DNA of 61,856 bases from Circinella minor (Eukaryota; Mucoromycota; Mucoromycetes; Mucorales; Lichtheimiaceae), in assembly GCA_016758965.1 (NCBI GenBank), contig JAEPRB010000235.1:1-61856 (forward strand), read 5' to 3'. This document shows, piece after piece, positions 24,255 through 36,309 of the stretch; the stretch's first letter is position 1, and the number at the start of each line of letters is the position of its first letter. The notes below the pieces were generated by a model. The model worked only from the letters and a program-made list of their open reading frames with translations, was not told where the DNA came from and did not search any database. The position numbers were made by a program, and so were the translations under genes.

Positions 24255-25074
24255 TGTAAACGATTTACTATCTATAATGGGAGCATAATACTTATATGTT
24301 GTACGATTTACGATTTACGATTTCAAGTATGCGTGTGGCCACTAGACTGTACTTAGTGTAATGTTTTGTATATAGTAACCATGAGTTCCACGATGCGTAT
24401 GTATTCGTCAGAAAGTGGGACATGATTGAAACATTATGAATCTTTATTTTATTTTGTTACGTATTTTTATTTGCCTTATACTATGTTCTTCAAAAAGTAT
24501 TAGTAATTCAGTCAATATAGTTGTATTCAATAAATATGCCCATCTACGTATACTGCCAGAAAAAAAATTGTTTTTTTTTTAAAAAAAATACGTACGCACA
24601 TAATATTTCTCGATATATGATATTTTGTTTTGATTGCTAACAAATTAAACTAGATACCAGATATATCAGATTCGATAAACTAACTCTACTGTTTATTATA
24701 CAACTAAATATATAAATATAATAATAACACCATTTATTGATCAACATAATTATCTATTGTGTATTTTTCTTTTACACCTATTGAACATTATACATAATTA
24801 AGAACTTCTGTGTTATAAATAGTTTTATTTTTAAACAATAAACCGTAAAACAAAATGAATCAGATTGCAGTATAATAAAAAAACTGTTTCAGAAGAATTT
24901 AATAAGACTACAAATGTAGTATGTAATAGTTTTTATGGGGTTGCTTTTTTTTTAAAAAAAAAAAGATGTGATATGTATATAAGAAACGGTTAATTCTTGC
25001 TACTCCGTTTATCCAAGCCTAATGGTCTTGTCCTTGGTTCCTATTATATGACTTCAACCCAAAAACTGTGTCTG

Positions 25075-25122
25075 CTAGTCACGCAAAGCTATAATTTTTA
25101 CAATGAATATTGTCAGTACTTT

Positions 25123-25157
<35 letters not shown>

Positions 25158-28100
25158 GCAATATAAAAAATATTATCTCTAAATCCCTTATTTTTTTTAA
25201 CTTACCTTCTATTAATCAGCCATACATTTGGTTTACAAGTAATGGGTAACATTGATGATATTAAATTCAGCATAGTTAGTATTTCTCTTTTTTCCTAACG
25301 TTATATATAGGAAAGCTTATCCCACTCCCTTATTTTTTTAACTTACCGCCTATTAATAATCCACGCATTTGGTAGTGATGAATGTCATTTATCATGTTTA
25401 CGATGAGTTCTGTTAGTACTTGTTCTTTTTCATGCCATTATCAGAAAGAGTCACTGGACTACTTTATGTTTAACTTACGAACTGTTGATAAACACACCAT
25501 TTGGTTTTAACGTGATGAATGTCATAAATAATTTTTATAATCGATTCTGTTAGTATTCATACTTTTTTGAGCCATTATAAAAACCTTTCACTTGATTCCC
25601 TCATTTATAACTTACGAACTATTAATAATCAACATATGCCGTTTCAATGTAATGAATGTCATTTCATATGTGTAAAACAAAATCTGTTAGTATTTTTGCC
25701 ATTTTAAAAAAAGAATTAACTCTAATTTCTTATATTTTTTCTAACTTACTTTCTGGTAACGTAATAGATATCAATTATCATTTTTACAACAAACTTTTGT
25801 TAGTACTTTGTTCAGTTTTACGCCATTATAAAAAGCGGTACCTCTACTCCTTTCTTATTTATTAACTTACCTCCTAGTAATAGTTCACATAGTTGGTTTT
25901 AGAGTAATAGTTATCATTTATAATTTTTACAATGAATTCTGTTAGTATTTGTTCTTTTTTGATCCATTGTATAAAAGAAGCTCAACTTGGACCCCCTCAT
26001 TATAACTTACGAACTATTAATAATCCACACATTTGGTTTTGAAATAATGAATTTCATTTAATACTTTAGTTAGTATTAGCTCTTTTTGCTAGCGTTATAG
26101 GAAAGGATATCTCCACTCCCTTATTATTTAACTTACTTTCTATTAAAAATTCACGCATTTGGATTTAACGTAATGGAGGTCATGTATCGTGTTTTGTACA
26201 ATGGATTCTATTAGTATCTTTCCGTCTTCCTATCATTATAAAAAACAAACACGTCACCCTTTCTTTAATTATTTACCAGCTATTGATAATCCACACATTT
26301 GGTTTTGAAGAAATGCGTAACATTCATATTAATTATATATTCAGTTTAGTTAGTATTAGACTTTTTTGCTAGCGTCATAGGAAAGGATATCCCCACTCTT
26401 GTATGATTTATCTTACCAACTACGTATTAATAATCCACGAGTTTGGTTTTGAAGTAACAGACGTCATTTATCGTGTTTTGTACAATGGATTCTGTTAGTA
26501 ATTTTTTTTTGTCTTTCTGCCATTATAAGGAACAAACACATCACTCATTCTTCTAATATTTACCAACTATTAATTATTCACACATTTGGTTTTGAAGAAA
26601 TGGATGTCATTTATATAATTTTTACAAACAATTTTGTTAGTATTGTTGTTTTTAAGTCAATCCCAGAAAGATTACCTCTACCCCCGCTCTTATTTAACTT
26701 ACTTTCTATTAATAATTTATGCATTTGATTTTAAAGTAATGTATGTCATTCATCATGTTTATAATGGTTTATGTTAGTATTTTCTCGTCTTTCGGCCATT
26801 AAAAGAAAAATCAACACCACTCCCTTGTTTTTAACATACCATCTATTAATAAACCGCACATTTTGGTTTTGAAGTAATCGATATCATTTATAATTTTACA
26901 ATCAATTTTGTTAATAATGTTATTTTGTTACCACTATAATAAAGATCAGCTTTATTCCCTTATTTTGTAACTTACCAACTATTAATAATCCACGGATTTT
27001 AATTTCAATGTAAAGGTTGCCGTTTAAAATTGTTAGAATGAATTGTGTGAGTATTGTTTGTTTTTTTTGAGTGGCATTATAAAAAAATATCATCTATGAG
27101 CTCCTAATTAATTAACTTACGACCTATTTATAAAGGACACATTTGAATTTAACATAGTGGAGGTCATTGATTAGTATTTTTTCGTCTTTCTCCCATCATA
27201 AAAAACCTTTATTTAGTTACTTACGAGCTATTAATAATTCATGTATTTAATTTTAAAGTAATGGACGTCATTTTTCGTGTTTACAATGAGTTATGTTAGT
27301 ATTTTCTCGTCTTTCGGTCATTAGAAAAAAAAATGAACACCACTCCCTTATTTTTTTTAACGTACCACCTATTATAATAAACAGAACATTTGGTTTTGAA
27401 GTAATCGATGTCATTATCATTTTTACAACAAATTTTGTTAGTACTCTTATTTGGTTACTACTATAATAAAGATTAACTTCAGTGTCTCTTTTTTTTTTTA
27501 ACTTACGAACTATTCATAATCAACACATTTCGGTTTTAATGTAAAAAAGGTTATCGTTTATAATTGTTAGAATGAAATTTGTGAGTATTATTTCTTTTTC
27601 AGTGGCATTATAAAACATGTTATCTATAACCCTATAATCTTAACTTACGTTCTATTAATTATCCAAACATTCGGTTTTAAAGCAATAGAGGGTGTCATTT
27701 GTACGTTTTACAAGAAATTCTGTTAGTACTTGTTCTTTTGTATTCCATTATAAGAAACGTCAACTCCACTCCCGCATTTCTAACATACCAGCTATTAATA
27801 GTCCACACATTTGGTTTTAAAAGTAATGAATGTCATTTATAATATTTAAAATGAATTCTGTTAGTATTTGTTCTTTTATGTGCCATTATAAAAAAACGCT
27901 ATCTCCACATATTCCCATTTAACTTACCTTCTATTGATACGTAACCCACATATTTCATTTTAATGTAATGAATATCATTTACAATTTTTACAATGAATTC
28001 TGTTAGAATTTTTTCTTTTTTGTGCCATTATAGGTATGAAATGTTATCTCTACTTCGCTCTTATTTAACTTACTTTCTATTGATAATCCACACATAGTAT

Positions 28101-31100
28101 TTTTTAATAATGTATGTTATTTATCATGTTTACAATGGTTCTGTTAGTATTTTCTCGTCTTTCGGCAAAAAAAAAAAAAAAAAAAAATCAACACCACTCC
28201 CTTATTTATTAACTTACGATCTATTAATAAACCACGCATTAGATTTTGAAGTAATGAGTGTCATTGATAATTTTACATTCCACTTAGTTAGTATTTCTTC
28301 TTTTTCCTAATGTTATAGGAAAGCTTAGCACCACTTCCTTATTTTTGTAACTTACCACCTGTTAATAATCCGGGCATTTAGTTTTAAAGTAATATATATC
28401 ATTTATAATTTTACATTCAGCGTAGTTAGTATTTCTCTTTTTTTTTTTTTTTGCTAACGTTATAGACATGCTTATCTCTACTTTATTATTTTGTAACTTA
28501 CCAACTGTTGATAACCACACATTTGGTTTAAAAAGTAATATAAGTCATTTAGTATTTTTACAATGGATTCTGTTAGTATTTGATCCTTCCTTTAACACTA
28601 TAACAAACATTAACCCCACTCCCTTATTTTGTAACTTACTAGCTATTAATCATTCATATATATTGGGTTTTAAAGTAGTGGATATTATTTATCATATTTA
28701 CAATGAATTATGTTAGTGTTTCTTCTTTTTTTTTCCGCTATTGTAAGAAATATTAAATACAACATCTTGTTTGTGTAACTTACCACCTATAATAATCGAA
28801 ACCATGAGGTTTACAATAATGTATGTAATTTATAATATTTACAATGAATTCTATTAGTATTTGTTGTTTTCTGTGCCTTTATAAAAAGTGTTAACTCCAA
28901 TCTTGTATGTTCTCACTTACCACCTAGTAATAGTCCACACATTTAGTTTTAAGATAATGGATACCCAGCCATTTATTTAATTTTTTACAATGAATTCTGT
29001 TAGTACTTGTTCTTTTTTGTTCTATTATAAAAATGCGCAACTTGACTCCCTCATTATAACTTACGAACTATTAAAAATAATCCATCCACACATGTGGTTT
29101 CGAGTTAATGGATGTCATTTATAGTTTTTGTAATGAATTTTTGTTAGTATCTGTTTTCTTGTGCCATTATAGAAAATGCTAACTCCACTCGTTTATTGTT
29201 TAACTTACGTTCTATTGATAATTCACGCATTTGGTTTTAACGTAGTGAAAATCATTGATCGTTTTTTGTACAATGGATTCTATTAGTATCTTTCCGTCTT
29301 CTTATCATTATAAAAAACAAACACATCACCCTTTCTTCAATTATTTACCAGCTATTGATAATCCACACATTTAGTTTTGAAGTAATGCATAATATTCATA
29401 TTAATTATATATCCAGTTTAGTTAGTATTAGCTCTTTTGCTAGCGTCATAGGAAAGGATATCCCCACTCTTGTATGATTTATCTTACCAACTACGTATTA
29501 ATAATCCACGCATTTGGTTTTAACGTAATATACGTCATTTATCGTGTTTTGTATAATGGATTCTGTTAGTATTTTTTTTTTGTCTTTCTGCAATTATAAG
29601 AATCAAACACATCACTCATTCTTCTAATATTTACCAACTATTAATAATCCACACATTTGGTTTTGAAGAAATGGATGTCATTTATATAATTTTTACATGC
29701 GTACAATTTTGTTAGTATTGCTGTTTTTGAGTCAATCCCAGAAACATTACCTCTCCACCCCCTGATTATTTAACTTACTTGCTATTAATAATTCATGCAG
29801 TTGAGTTTAAAGTAATGGGTGACATTTATCATGTACACAACGGGTTTTGTTAGTATTTACTCGTCTTTCGGCCATTAGATGAAAAAATCAGCACTACTCT
29901 CTTATTTTTGAACTTACCACCTATTAATGAACGGCACATTTTGGTTTTGAAGTAGTTGATGTTATTTATCATTATTACAAATAATTCTGTTAGTACTGTT
30001 GATTTGGTACCATTATAATAAAGATTAACTTCAGTCCCTTCTTTTTCAACTTACGAACTATTAATAATCAACACATTTCGGTTTTAATATAATGGTTGTC
30101 GTTTGTAGTTATTAGAATGAATTTTGTGAGTATGGTTTCTTTTTTTAGTGGCATTATAAAAATTGCCTTTATTATTTAACTTACTTTCTATTTATGAAGC
30201 ACACATTTGGTTTAAAAATAATGGATTTCATTTGTAATTTTAACAAAACATATTGTTAGTATTTGTTCTTTTTTTGTGCCATGATAAAAGACCTGAACTT
30301 GACCCCTTCATTTATAACTTACGATCTATTAATGATGCACACATTTGGTTTTAATGTAATGGACGATATTTATAATTTTAACCGTGGATTTTGTTAGTCG
30401 TTGTTCTTTGCTGTGATTATAAAAAGAATCAACGTTACAGCCTTATATTTTAACTTACCACCTATTAATATTCCACACATTTCGTTTTAAAATGATGATC
30501 GTGATTTATCATTTTTTCCAGTGAGTTTTGTTAGTATTTATTCTTTGCTGTACTATTATAAAAAGTGTGAACGCAGTTCCCTTATTTTGTAACTTACGAA
30601 CTATTATATATTCACACAGTTAGTTTTAAAGTAATGATTGTGTTTTACGTATTATTTTTACAATGCAGTGTCTTAGTATATCTTCATCTTTCTGCTATTA
30701 TAAGAAACACTAACTCCACTCTCTTATTTTGTAAACTTACTAGCTATTAAGCGTTCATATATTTGGGTTTTAAGTAATGGATATCATTTACAATTTTTAT
30801 AATAAATTCTGTTAGTATTCTGTGGCCTTTCTGTTTTAATAAGAAACGTTATGTCCATTTCCTTTTTGTTTAACTTACTATCTATTAATAATCCAAACAT
30901 TTGGTTTTAAAGTAATGGATATCATTTGTAATGTTCGCAATGAATTATATCAGTATTTCGTCATTTGTATGTCATTATAAGAAACGTTTTGTTTGCTTTA
31001 TTATATATCTTGCTTATTTAACGTACCAACTATCAATCATCAACACATTTGATTTTAAAGTAATGTATCACATTTATTATATTTACAAATAATTCTTTTA

Positions 31101-31296
31101 GTATTTGTTCTTTTGTGTCCCATCATCAAATGCAACCAACTCCTTTCTCTTAATTATGTAACTTACTGGCGTCTCTAAGAGAGTTAGGATCAATATCACC
31201 TGAAAGTTGATTGTCATTTATTGGTTGAGCAGCACTAAAGGATACTGCAAAAATAACGAAAATACAGACAAAAAAGATAATAGTAGAATATTTCAT
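25075..31296 (-). CDS. Secreted-peptide gene B, built from single-codon exons
   Basis: Exon 1 (31296-31167, 130 bases) encodes MKYSTIIFFVCIFVIFAVS with likely cleavage after SAA (residue 23), then QPINDNQLSGDIDPNSLRDA. It ends in phase 1 at a GTAAGTTAC donor. Forty-three microexons of three bases follow, each between TTAATAG-like acceptors and GTAAGTT-like donors. The last exon (25088-25075) supplies the end, LRD and TAG. The joined 90-residue frame has no internal stop. The 47-residue tail starts IDTIRDQIRAIVAELR and ends VAEIREILREALRD, with hydrophobic residues every 3-4 positions among Arg/Glu/Asp, as in an amphipathic helix or coiled coil. Only about 4% of the 6.2-kb gene is coding. Role unknown; likely secreted. 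Splicing is predicted, not observed. Confidence 0.9.
25089..31166 (-). repeat. Tandem intron array of gene B with 43 three-base exons
   Basis: Units of about 104-148 bases, mostly 136-147. Low coordinate and sense bases, in transcript order: 31027 TTG, 30879 ATA, 30741 CTA, 30598 TTC, 30459 GTG, 30323 ATC, 30185 AAA, 30055 TTC, 29918 GTG, 29779 CAA, 29635 TTG, 29488 TTG, 29349 CTG, 29209 AAC, 29065 TTC, 28921 GTG, 28784 GTG, 28640 CTA, 28502 TTG, 28356 GTG, 28218 ATC, 28074 AAA, 27928 AAG, 27789 CTG, 27649 AAC, 27507 TTC, 27366 GTG, 27225 CTC, 27121 GTC, 26976 TTG, 26840 ATG, 26703 AAA, 26564 TTG, 26417 TTG, 26277 CTG, 26137 AAA, 26011 TTC, 25871 GAG, 25750 AAA, 25616 TTC, 25479 TTC, 25347 GCG, 25206 AAG. 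Each lies exactly between an AG and a GT. Confidence 0.9.
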
Positions 31297-31358
31297 GATG
31301 TTGTTTTGTTCCTAAATGAAGAAAGATGTAATGGATTCAATGGTAGAAAAAATGGACC

Positions 31359-31365
31359 TAATATA
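31359..31365 (-). promoter_or_regulatory. TATA-like element of gene B
   Basis: TATATTA on the minus strand, 63-69 bases before the start codon, matches the position of TATAAA in gene A and TATATTA in gene C. An A tract of about 23 bases (sense strand) lies immediately upstream at 31370-31392, a typical nucleosome-excluding promoter element. Confidence 0.55.
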
Positions 31366-31903
31366 GTCCTTTTTTTTTTTTTTTTTTTTTTTGCTGTTGA
31401 AAATTCTACATTTTTAAAACTACGAACTATGAGGATATAGGGGGCCGAGGGGTAATTTACCATATCGGAATTACCTTGCATATTTGTAACATTTTAATTA
31501 AAATTATTGTTGTCCAGCGATATGTTAATAGAGTGATGAAGCATGGTTTAGCTCTTGGAAACATTATGTCATCATCTATGATTTATCCTTGTGTACGTTA
31601 TCATGATTAACTCTTGAAATCGTTTTTTGTGATTCTTTTTAGAGTATTGTTAACTGTAATGAAGGTCGCCTATTTACCTCTCCTACACCCCTTACTACAA
31701 TAGCTTAATGCTCTGTCTTTTTTGGTGGATGAGAGGTTTAATTAATGGGATATATATATTTTTTACTCTTATAAAGCTCATTCAAAGTACCACAAGCGAT
31801 AGACCTGTATACCTAGAGATGCAAGTCAACTCAGTCCTCGCATAATGTAGTAAATTTTAATCTCCCTTAAAGCATATGCATCTGGGGCTGTAAATCACCC
31901 AGT

Positions 31904-31976
31904 GCTGTAAACTTTATAGCCCAGTTTTCACAGCAAGGTGGTACAGCATGGATATCAAGCTATAAAGTTACACAGC
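31904..31976. repeat. Hairpin inverted repeat upstream of gene B
   Basis: GCTGTAAACTTTATAGC (31904-31920) is nearly the reverse complement of GCTATAAAGTTACACAGC (31959-31976). The same pair is at 44177-44193 and 44232-44249 upstream of gene C. It may be a foldback element carried along in the duplication, or a structured regulatory site about 0.6 kb upstream of both genes. Confidence 0.6.
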
Positions 31977-32795
31977 CTGTAATGAAAAAAAAGTTACCGC
32001 GCAAAAAAATAATAACACTGTCACTAACTACAGCTGCTTTAAGGGGCTCTGAAGGGAGGGGTTGTCGTTCTCTACAATTTCGGGGGACCTACTTTAGGAC
32101 AATATTAAAGATATACATTACTCAATTTTGGCAACAGAAGTGATGCTTGCTGCTCTGACCGTTGCCAACAAATTTTCATTTGTAAATACAATGTCAGGAT
32201 TTAAAGGTATTTTCATATGATGTATTATAGCTCTAATCCTTTTTGTCAATTTTTTTTATGGAGTTGATTTGGGAATATCAATGATAATATTTGTAAGTTT
32301 TATTTTTATTCTGTGAAGAAAAAAAAATTCCACTGCTAATTTAAAAACATGTATAGAAGTTGTAGTGTCACGGAATTAAGAATGTAAAAATACCGGAGAT
32401 TCTAAGGGTCTATCCGTGATAAAGCTAGAAAGTATCTTCCTAAGAATAAGGTTATCATACGTTAAGATAAAATTCTTTAATATATATTCTTCAGATGACA
32501 TACCAGAAATAACTTATCATAATAAACAATTCATATAAAGAGACCAACTAGTACATAGAATAATAATCTTTTATCTTATTCTTAAGAGTAAACACTATTT
32601 CAAAGTACTCATCGTTTTATTTACTTTTTTTATTATCGACGAATTAAATTATTATTCTATCGTACACCTCAATAGTGTATGTGTATTATCAGAAAGAATA
32701 AAATGTTATTTGTAAAAATAATAACGGGGAATGCAGAACAGGATTTGTCCCTTATTTTTCGAGTGCCTCCTATCTTCACTTTTACCTTATCCAAG

Positions 32796-33470
32796 TTATT
32801 CACAGCCTTCATCAATTACACAAGAGAATATATACTGTTTTACCATTAAAATTAAGATCTAGGGAACCCCAGACGGTACAATACCATTCTGTACCGTTTA
32901 CAATACGGTTTTGGATCGGATTCAGATCGTTATATAGATCGATCATTATACTTAAGGATTGATGGATCAAAGTTTTAACACCACGGTAGTAAAACATAAA
33001 ATGGGATATACTGAATAGTAAAAAAAGAAGAGTATGTAACTATATTTTATAGAAAGTTTAAATTTTTGCATATTGCGGTATATTCATACAGATCAGTTGC
33101 AAATAAGTAGCAGTTTCAATAAATACGTAGAAAATAAAAACATTCCTAAAAAAAAAAGATGAACTTAATTATTATTTGATCCAGTAATGGTAAAGAGAAC
33201 TATGGACTGTTGTTTTAATTGTAATGCGTACAACTATTATTAACTGCCTAGTGGGTAACTATAATATAGATATGTTGCTGTAAGAATGGAATAGTATGTC
33301 AAACAAAAAACAACTCTTAATAGAATAAAGGTCTTTATAGTAAACCCATTTGATTTTTTTTGCCTCTTTTACTATATGTCTTTTACATTAATCACAAGTT
33401 TTTTTTTTTGTATTTAAGCACAGGTTTATGTTTATTTATTTTGAGACCATTCCTTTTTTAAATACTTCTC
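32796..33470. other. Spacer between duplication copy 1 and gene remnant
   Basis: AT-rich sequence. One short open frame on the minus strand (32812-32997) has no recognisable features. Nothing else seen. Confidence 0.5.
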
Positions 33471-34570
33471 ATGGCTATAAATCCACGTCATACTATACTA
33501 CCTCTAGATGAATTATATAAGTATCGTGAATGCTTGCTCGAAATGATCTTAGAAGTAGTCTGTTCACACACTACGATGTTCGATAATAAAAATGCAATAC
33601 AGGTTGGTAAATGGTGTTCGACGAAAAACCTTTATTTCATGAAGGTCAACCAAAAACCCAAGAAAAGTACCGATATTACGCGTTCAACAATTATATCCGT
33701 ATAAAAAGAAAGCTTTGTGAATAAACTATGTTTAATTTTAACAGAAAGTGTATTTAAACTAATATTATGTATCAACAAATATTATTGAAAAGGTCACCAC
33801 AGCGTTCCAAGACACTACTAGACTTATTAAGCACCAAGAATATGGAATAGTGGGGTACTTCAGAAAGCCACCCGTGATAAGGAAACAGTTCAAGACAGCC
33901 TGTGTTTCAAGCAGCACATGGGATGATCATCTTTAAGAGCCGCCATTAATCTACAACGTCTTTGTTCCACTTTGTTGCAAGTCCAATCACCTATTAGCGA
34001 GCACGACAATAAGTTAGCGAATGACGATATAAAAACCTTGAACAAATTCACATATGAACCAATGCAAAATTAGTTAAAGAACTGGTCTACATATATTTAT
34101 GTCCTTCAGGCGCTAACAAAATTTTAATAGAACTTCTTTCATATTTGTCCAATACGAGGAATGGGTGTTAGGGTGGTCACTCTTGACTATGCAGGATTAT
34201 CAATCGTGGCGCCAATCAACACATTCCCAAGACTTTCACAATTTTATAAGGTAAAAAACCCAGAATTAATAAAACTTGTTTTGATCAACTTGTTCTAACA
34301 ATCAATATATAATCACTATAGGCAACATAAAATCTTAAAAAAAAAACCAACGTCGACCATTTGCCGCATTAAAAACAATGTTTAAAAGTTTTCGAACGGG
34401 AAACATTATAAGACATAACAAAAATTTGGAGTGTTTAATTGTAAAAAGGAAATTACCACCGATTGATATAGATAGTATTTTGGTGAGTTGACGGTTGAGG
34501 TAGGTAAGATTTTAGTTAAGTGATAATAGAGAGAAAGAGAGAAATAGAAATGAGATAAAGGTCATGGGGA
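33471..34570 (+). pseudogene. Remnant of an unknown gene, copy 1 of an inverted pair
   Basis: Open pieces such as 33471-33704 (LDELYKYRECLLEMILEVV ... FDNKNAIQVGKW ... MKVNQKPKKS) and 33930-34090 (SLRAAINLQRLCSTLLQVQS, then ISEHDNKLANDD, then LNKFTYEP) correspond to pieces on the opposite strand at 46030-47140 (FDNKNTIGFGKK, MKVNQ; ESTRSLFHLCCKSNQLISEHD; LNKFTDG). Frames are broken by stops and shifts in both copies. The family was not recognised. The pattern suggests an old multi-exon gene, possibly mobile-element borne, present as an inverted pair around duplication copy 2. Confidence 0.55.
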
Positions 34571-35507
34571 ATCAAATATGTAGGTGTTTGGATAGACCAT
34601 TGGGGCGCAGGAAAATTAGCCATTTTAGTCATACAGAATAGCTTTATTCTAGCTTCTAAATTATTGTTAAGTATATATAATATAGTCTCAAAGGATTTCA
34701 CCTTGTCTGTTTTTTACTTCTCACTCTTGTCAAAAAAACCTCTTGACCTTTTTTCTCCATATCTTTCTACATTATAAATTTTTTAAGCAAAGGCACGACG
34801 TACGGATTACTACTCCTTGTTATGTACATTTTTTTCATAAATACGGACTTATACCGTTAACCTATTTTTTTTAAAGTTCCCATTAAACACAACGTCTGGT
34901 TGGATATGTATATTAATTCATGACTTTTGAAAAAAGAAAAAAAAACAATACACTGTTGCGATTACAGGGAAAACGTTAGTAGGAAAAGAACTAGGTACAG
35001 GATTTTGCTCCTGTTACGTATTTCTTTAATGAAAGGCTTATTACGCTTTTACCAGCAATAGTACCCAAAATAGATATGTTGACACCTAGATCGTTTGAGA
35101 CTACAACTTTGGCAAGAGCACCTCCTCCTTTTTGATCGTCTAAAAGATTGTTTCGAGTATACGTTAAGTCCTGTTTTATCAATAAAAAACACCACTGGTC
35201 GAAATCAATATTTTGTCTTCCACGCTCAAAACTTCATTCTCCTGTCTTCTTGATATAGTCTCTCTTGAGGATCCGATACTGGATGAATTTTTGAAACTTC
35301 TTCTTCATGGTAAGTTCACAATAACTTATAAGATGTTTTTATAACACATTTTGTGTAATACATACATTAATTTCTTTACAAAGTTTTCTTGTGCTTGTTT
35401 TATTGTAAGAATGGAATCCTATCGTGTGGTTTCTAATGAAATCCACTATCATAAATCATTAACATTGGTACTGCTGGTACATCTTTTCTTTGCGTTGATT
35501 TGGAAGG
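34571..35507. other. Region of unclear content before duplication copy 2
   Basis: Contains short open frames at 34991-35182 (-) and 35351-35590 (+, MCNTYINFFTKFSC...). Neither has a recognisable domain, and they may be decayed exons. No confident gene. Confidence 0.35.
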
Positions 35508-36309
35508 TGCCGTTTACTTCTACCTATAAAACGAGCTTAATACGTCTATGTTGTACGCTTTACAATTTCAAGTATGAGTGTAGCCACTAGACTGTACTTA
35601 GCGTAATGTTTTGCATACAGTAACCATTAATTCCACGATGTATTCGTCAGAAAGTAAGACATGATTGAAACATTATCAATCTTTATTTTATTTTGTTACG
35701 TATTGTTATTTGCCTTATACTATGTTCTTCAAAAAGTATTAGTAATTCAGTCAATATAGTTGTATTCAATAAATATGCTCATCTACGTATACTGCCAGAA
35801 AAAAATTGTTTGTTTTTTTAAAAAAAAATACGTACGCACATAATATTTCTCGACATATGATATTATGTGCTGATTGCTAACAAATAAAACTAGATACCAG
35901 ATATATCAGATTCGATAAACTAATTCTACTGTTTATTATACAACTAAATATATAAATATAATAATAACACCATTTATTGATCAACATAATTATCTATTGT
36001 GTATTTTTCTTTTACACCTATTGAACATTACATAATTAAGAACTTCTGTGTTATAAATAGTTTTATTTTTAAACAATAAACTGTAAAACAAAATGGATCA
36101 GATTGCAGTACGTATAAAAAGAAACTGTTTCAGAAGAATTTAATAAGACTACAAATGTAGTATGTAATAGTTTTTATGGGGTTGCTTTTTTTTTAAAAAA
36201 AAATGTGATATGTATAAGAAACGGTTAATTCTTGCTACTCCGTTTATCCAAGCCTAGTGGTCTGGTCCTTGGTTCCTATTATATGACTTCAACCCAACGA
36301 GTGTGCCTT

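Larger units (their letters stand above)
24255..32795. repeat. Segmental duplication, copy 1 (carries gene B)
   Basis: Homologous to about 35508-44735 in the same orientation. The flank at 24300-25075 matches 35553-36310 nearly base for base, for example TTGCTACTCCGTTTATCC in both, and the upstream flank at 31297-32330 matches 43573-44560. The arrays differ in unit number (43 against 51). A segment of about 340 bases at 32340-32680 is absent from copy 2. Homology on the right ends at CCTTATCCA (about 32795/44735). Confidence 0.85.
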
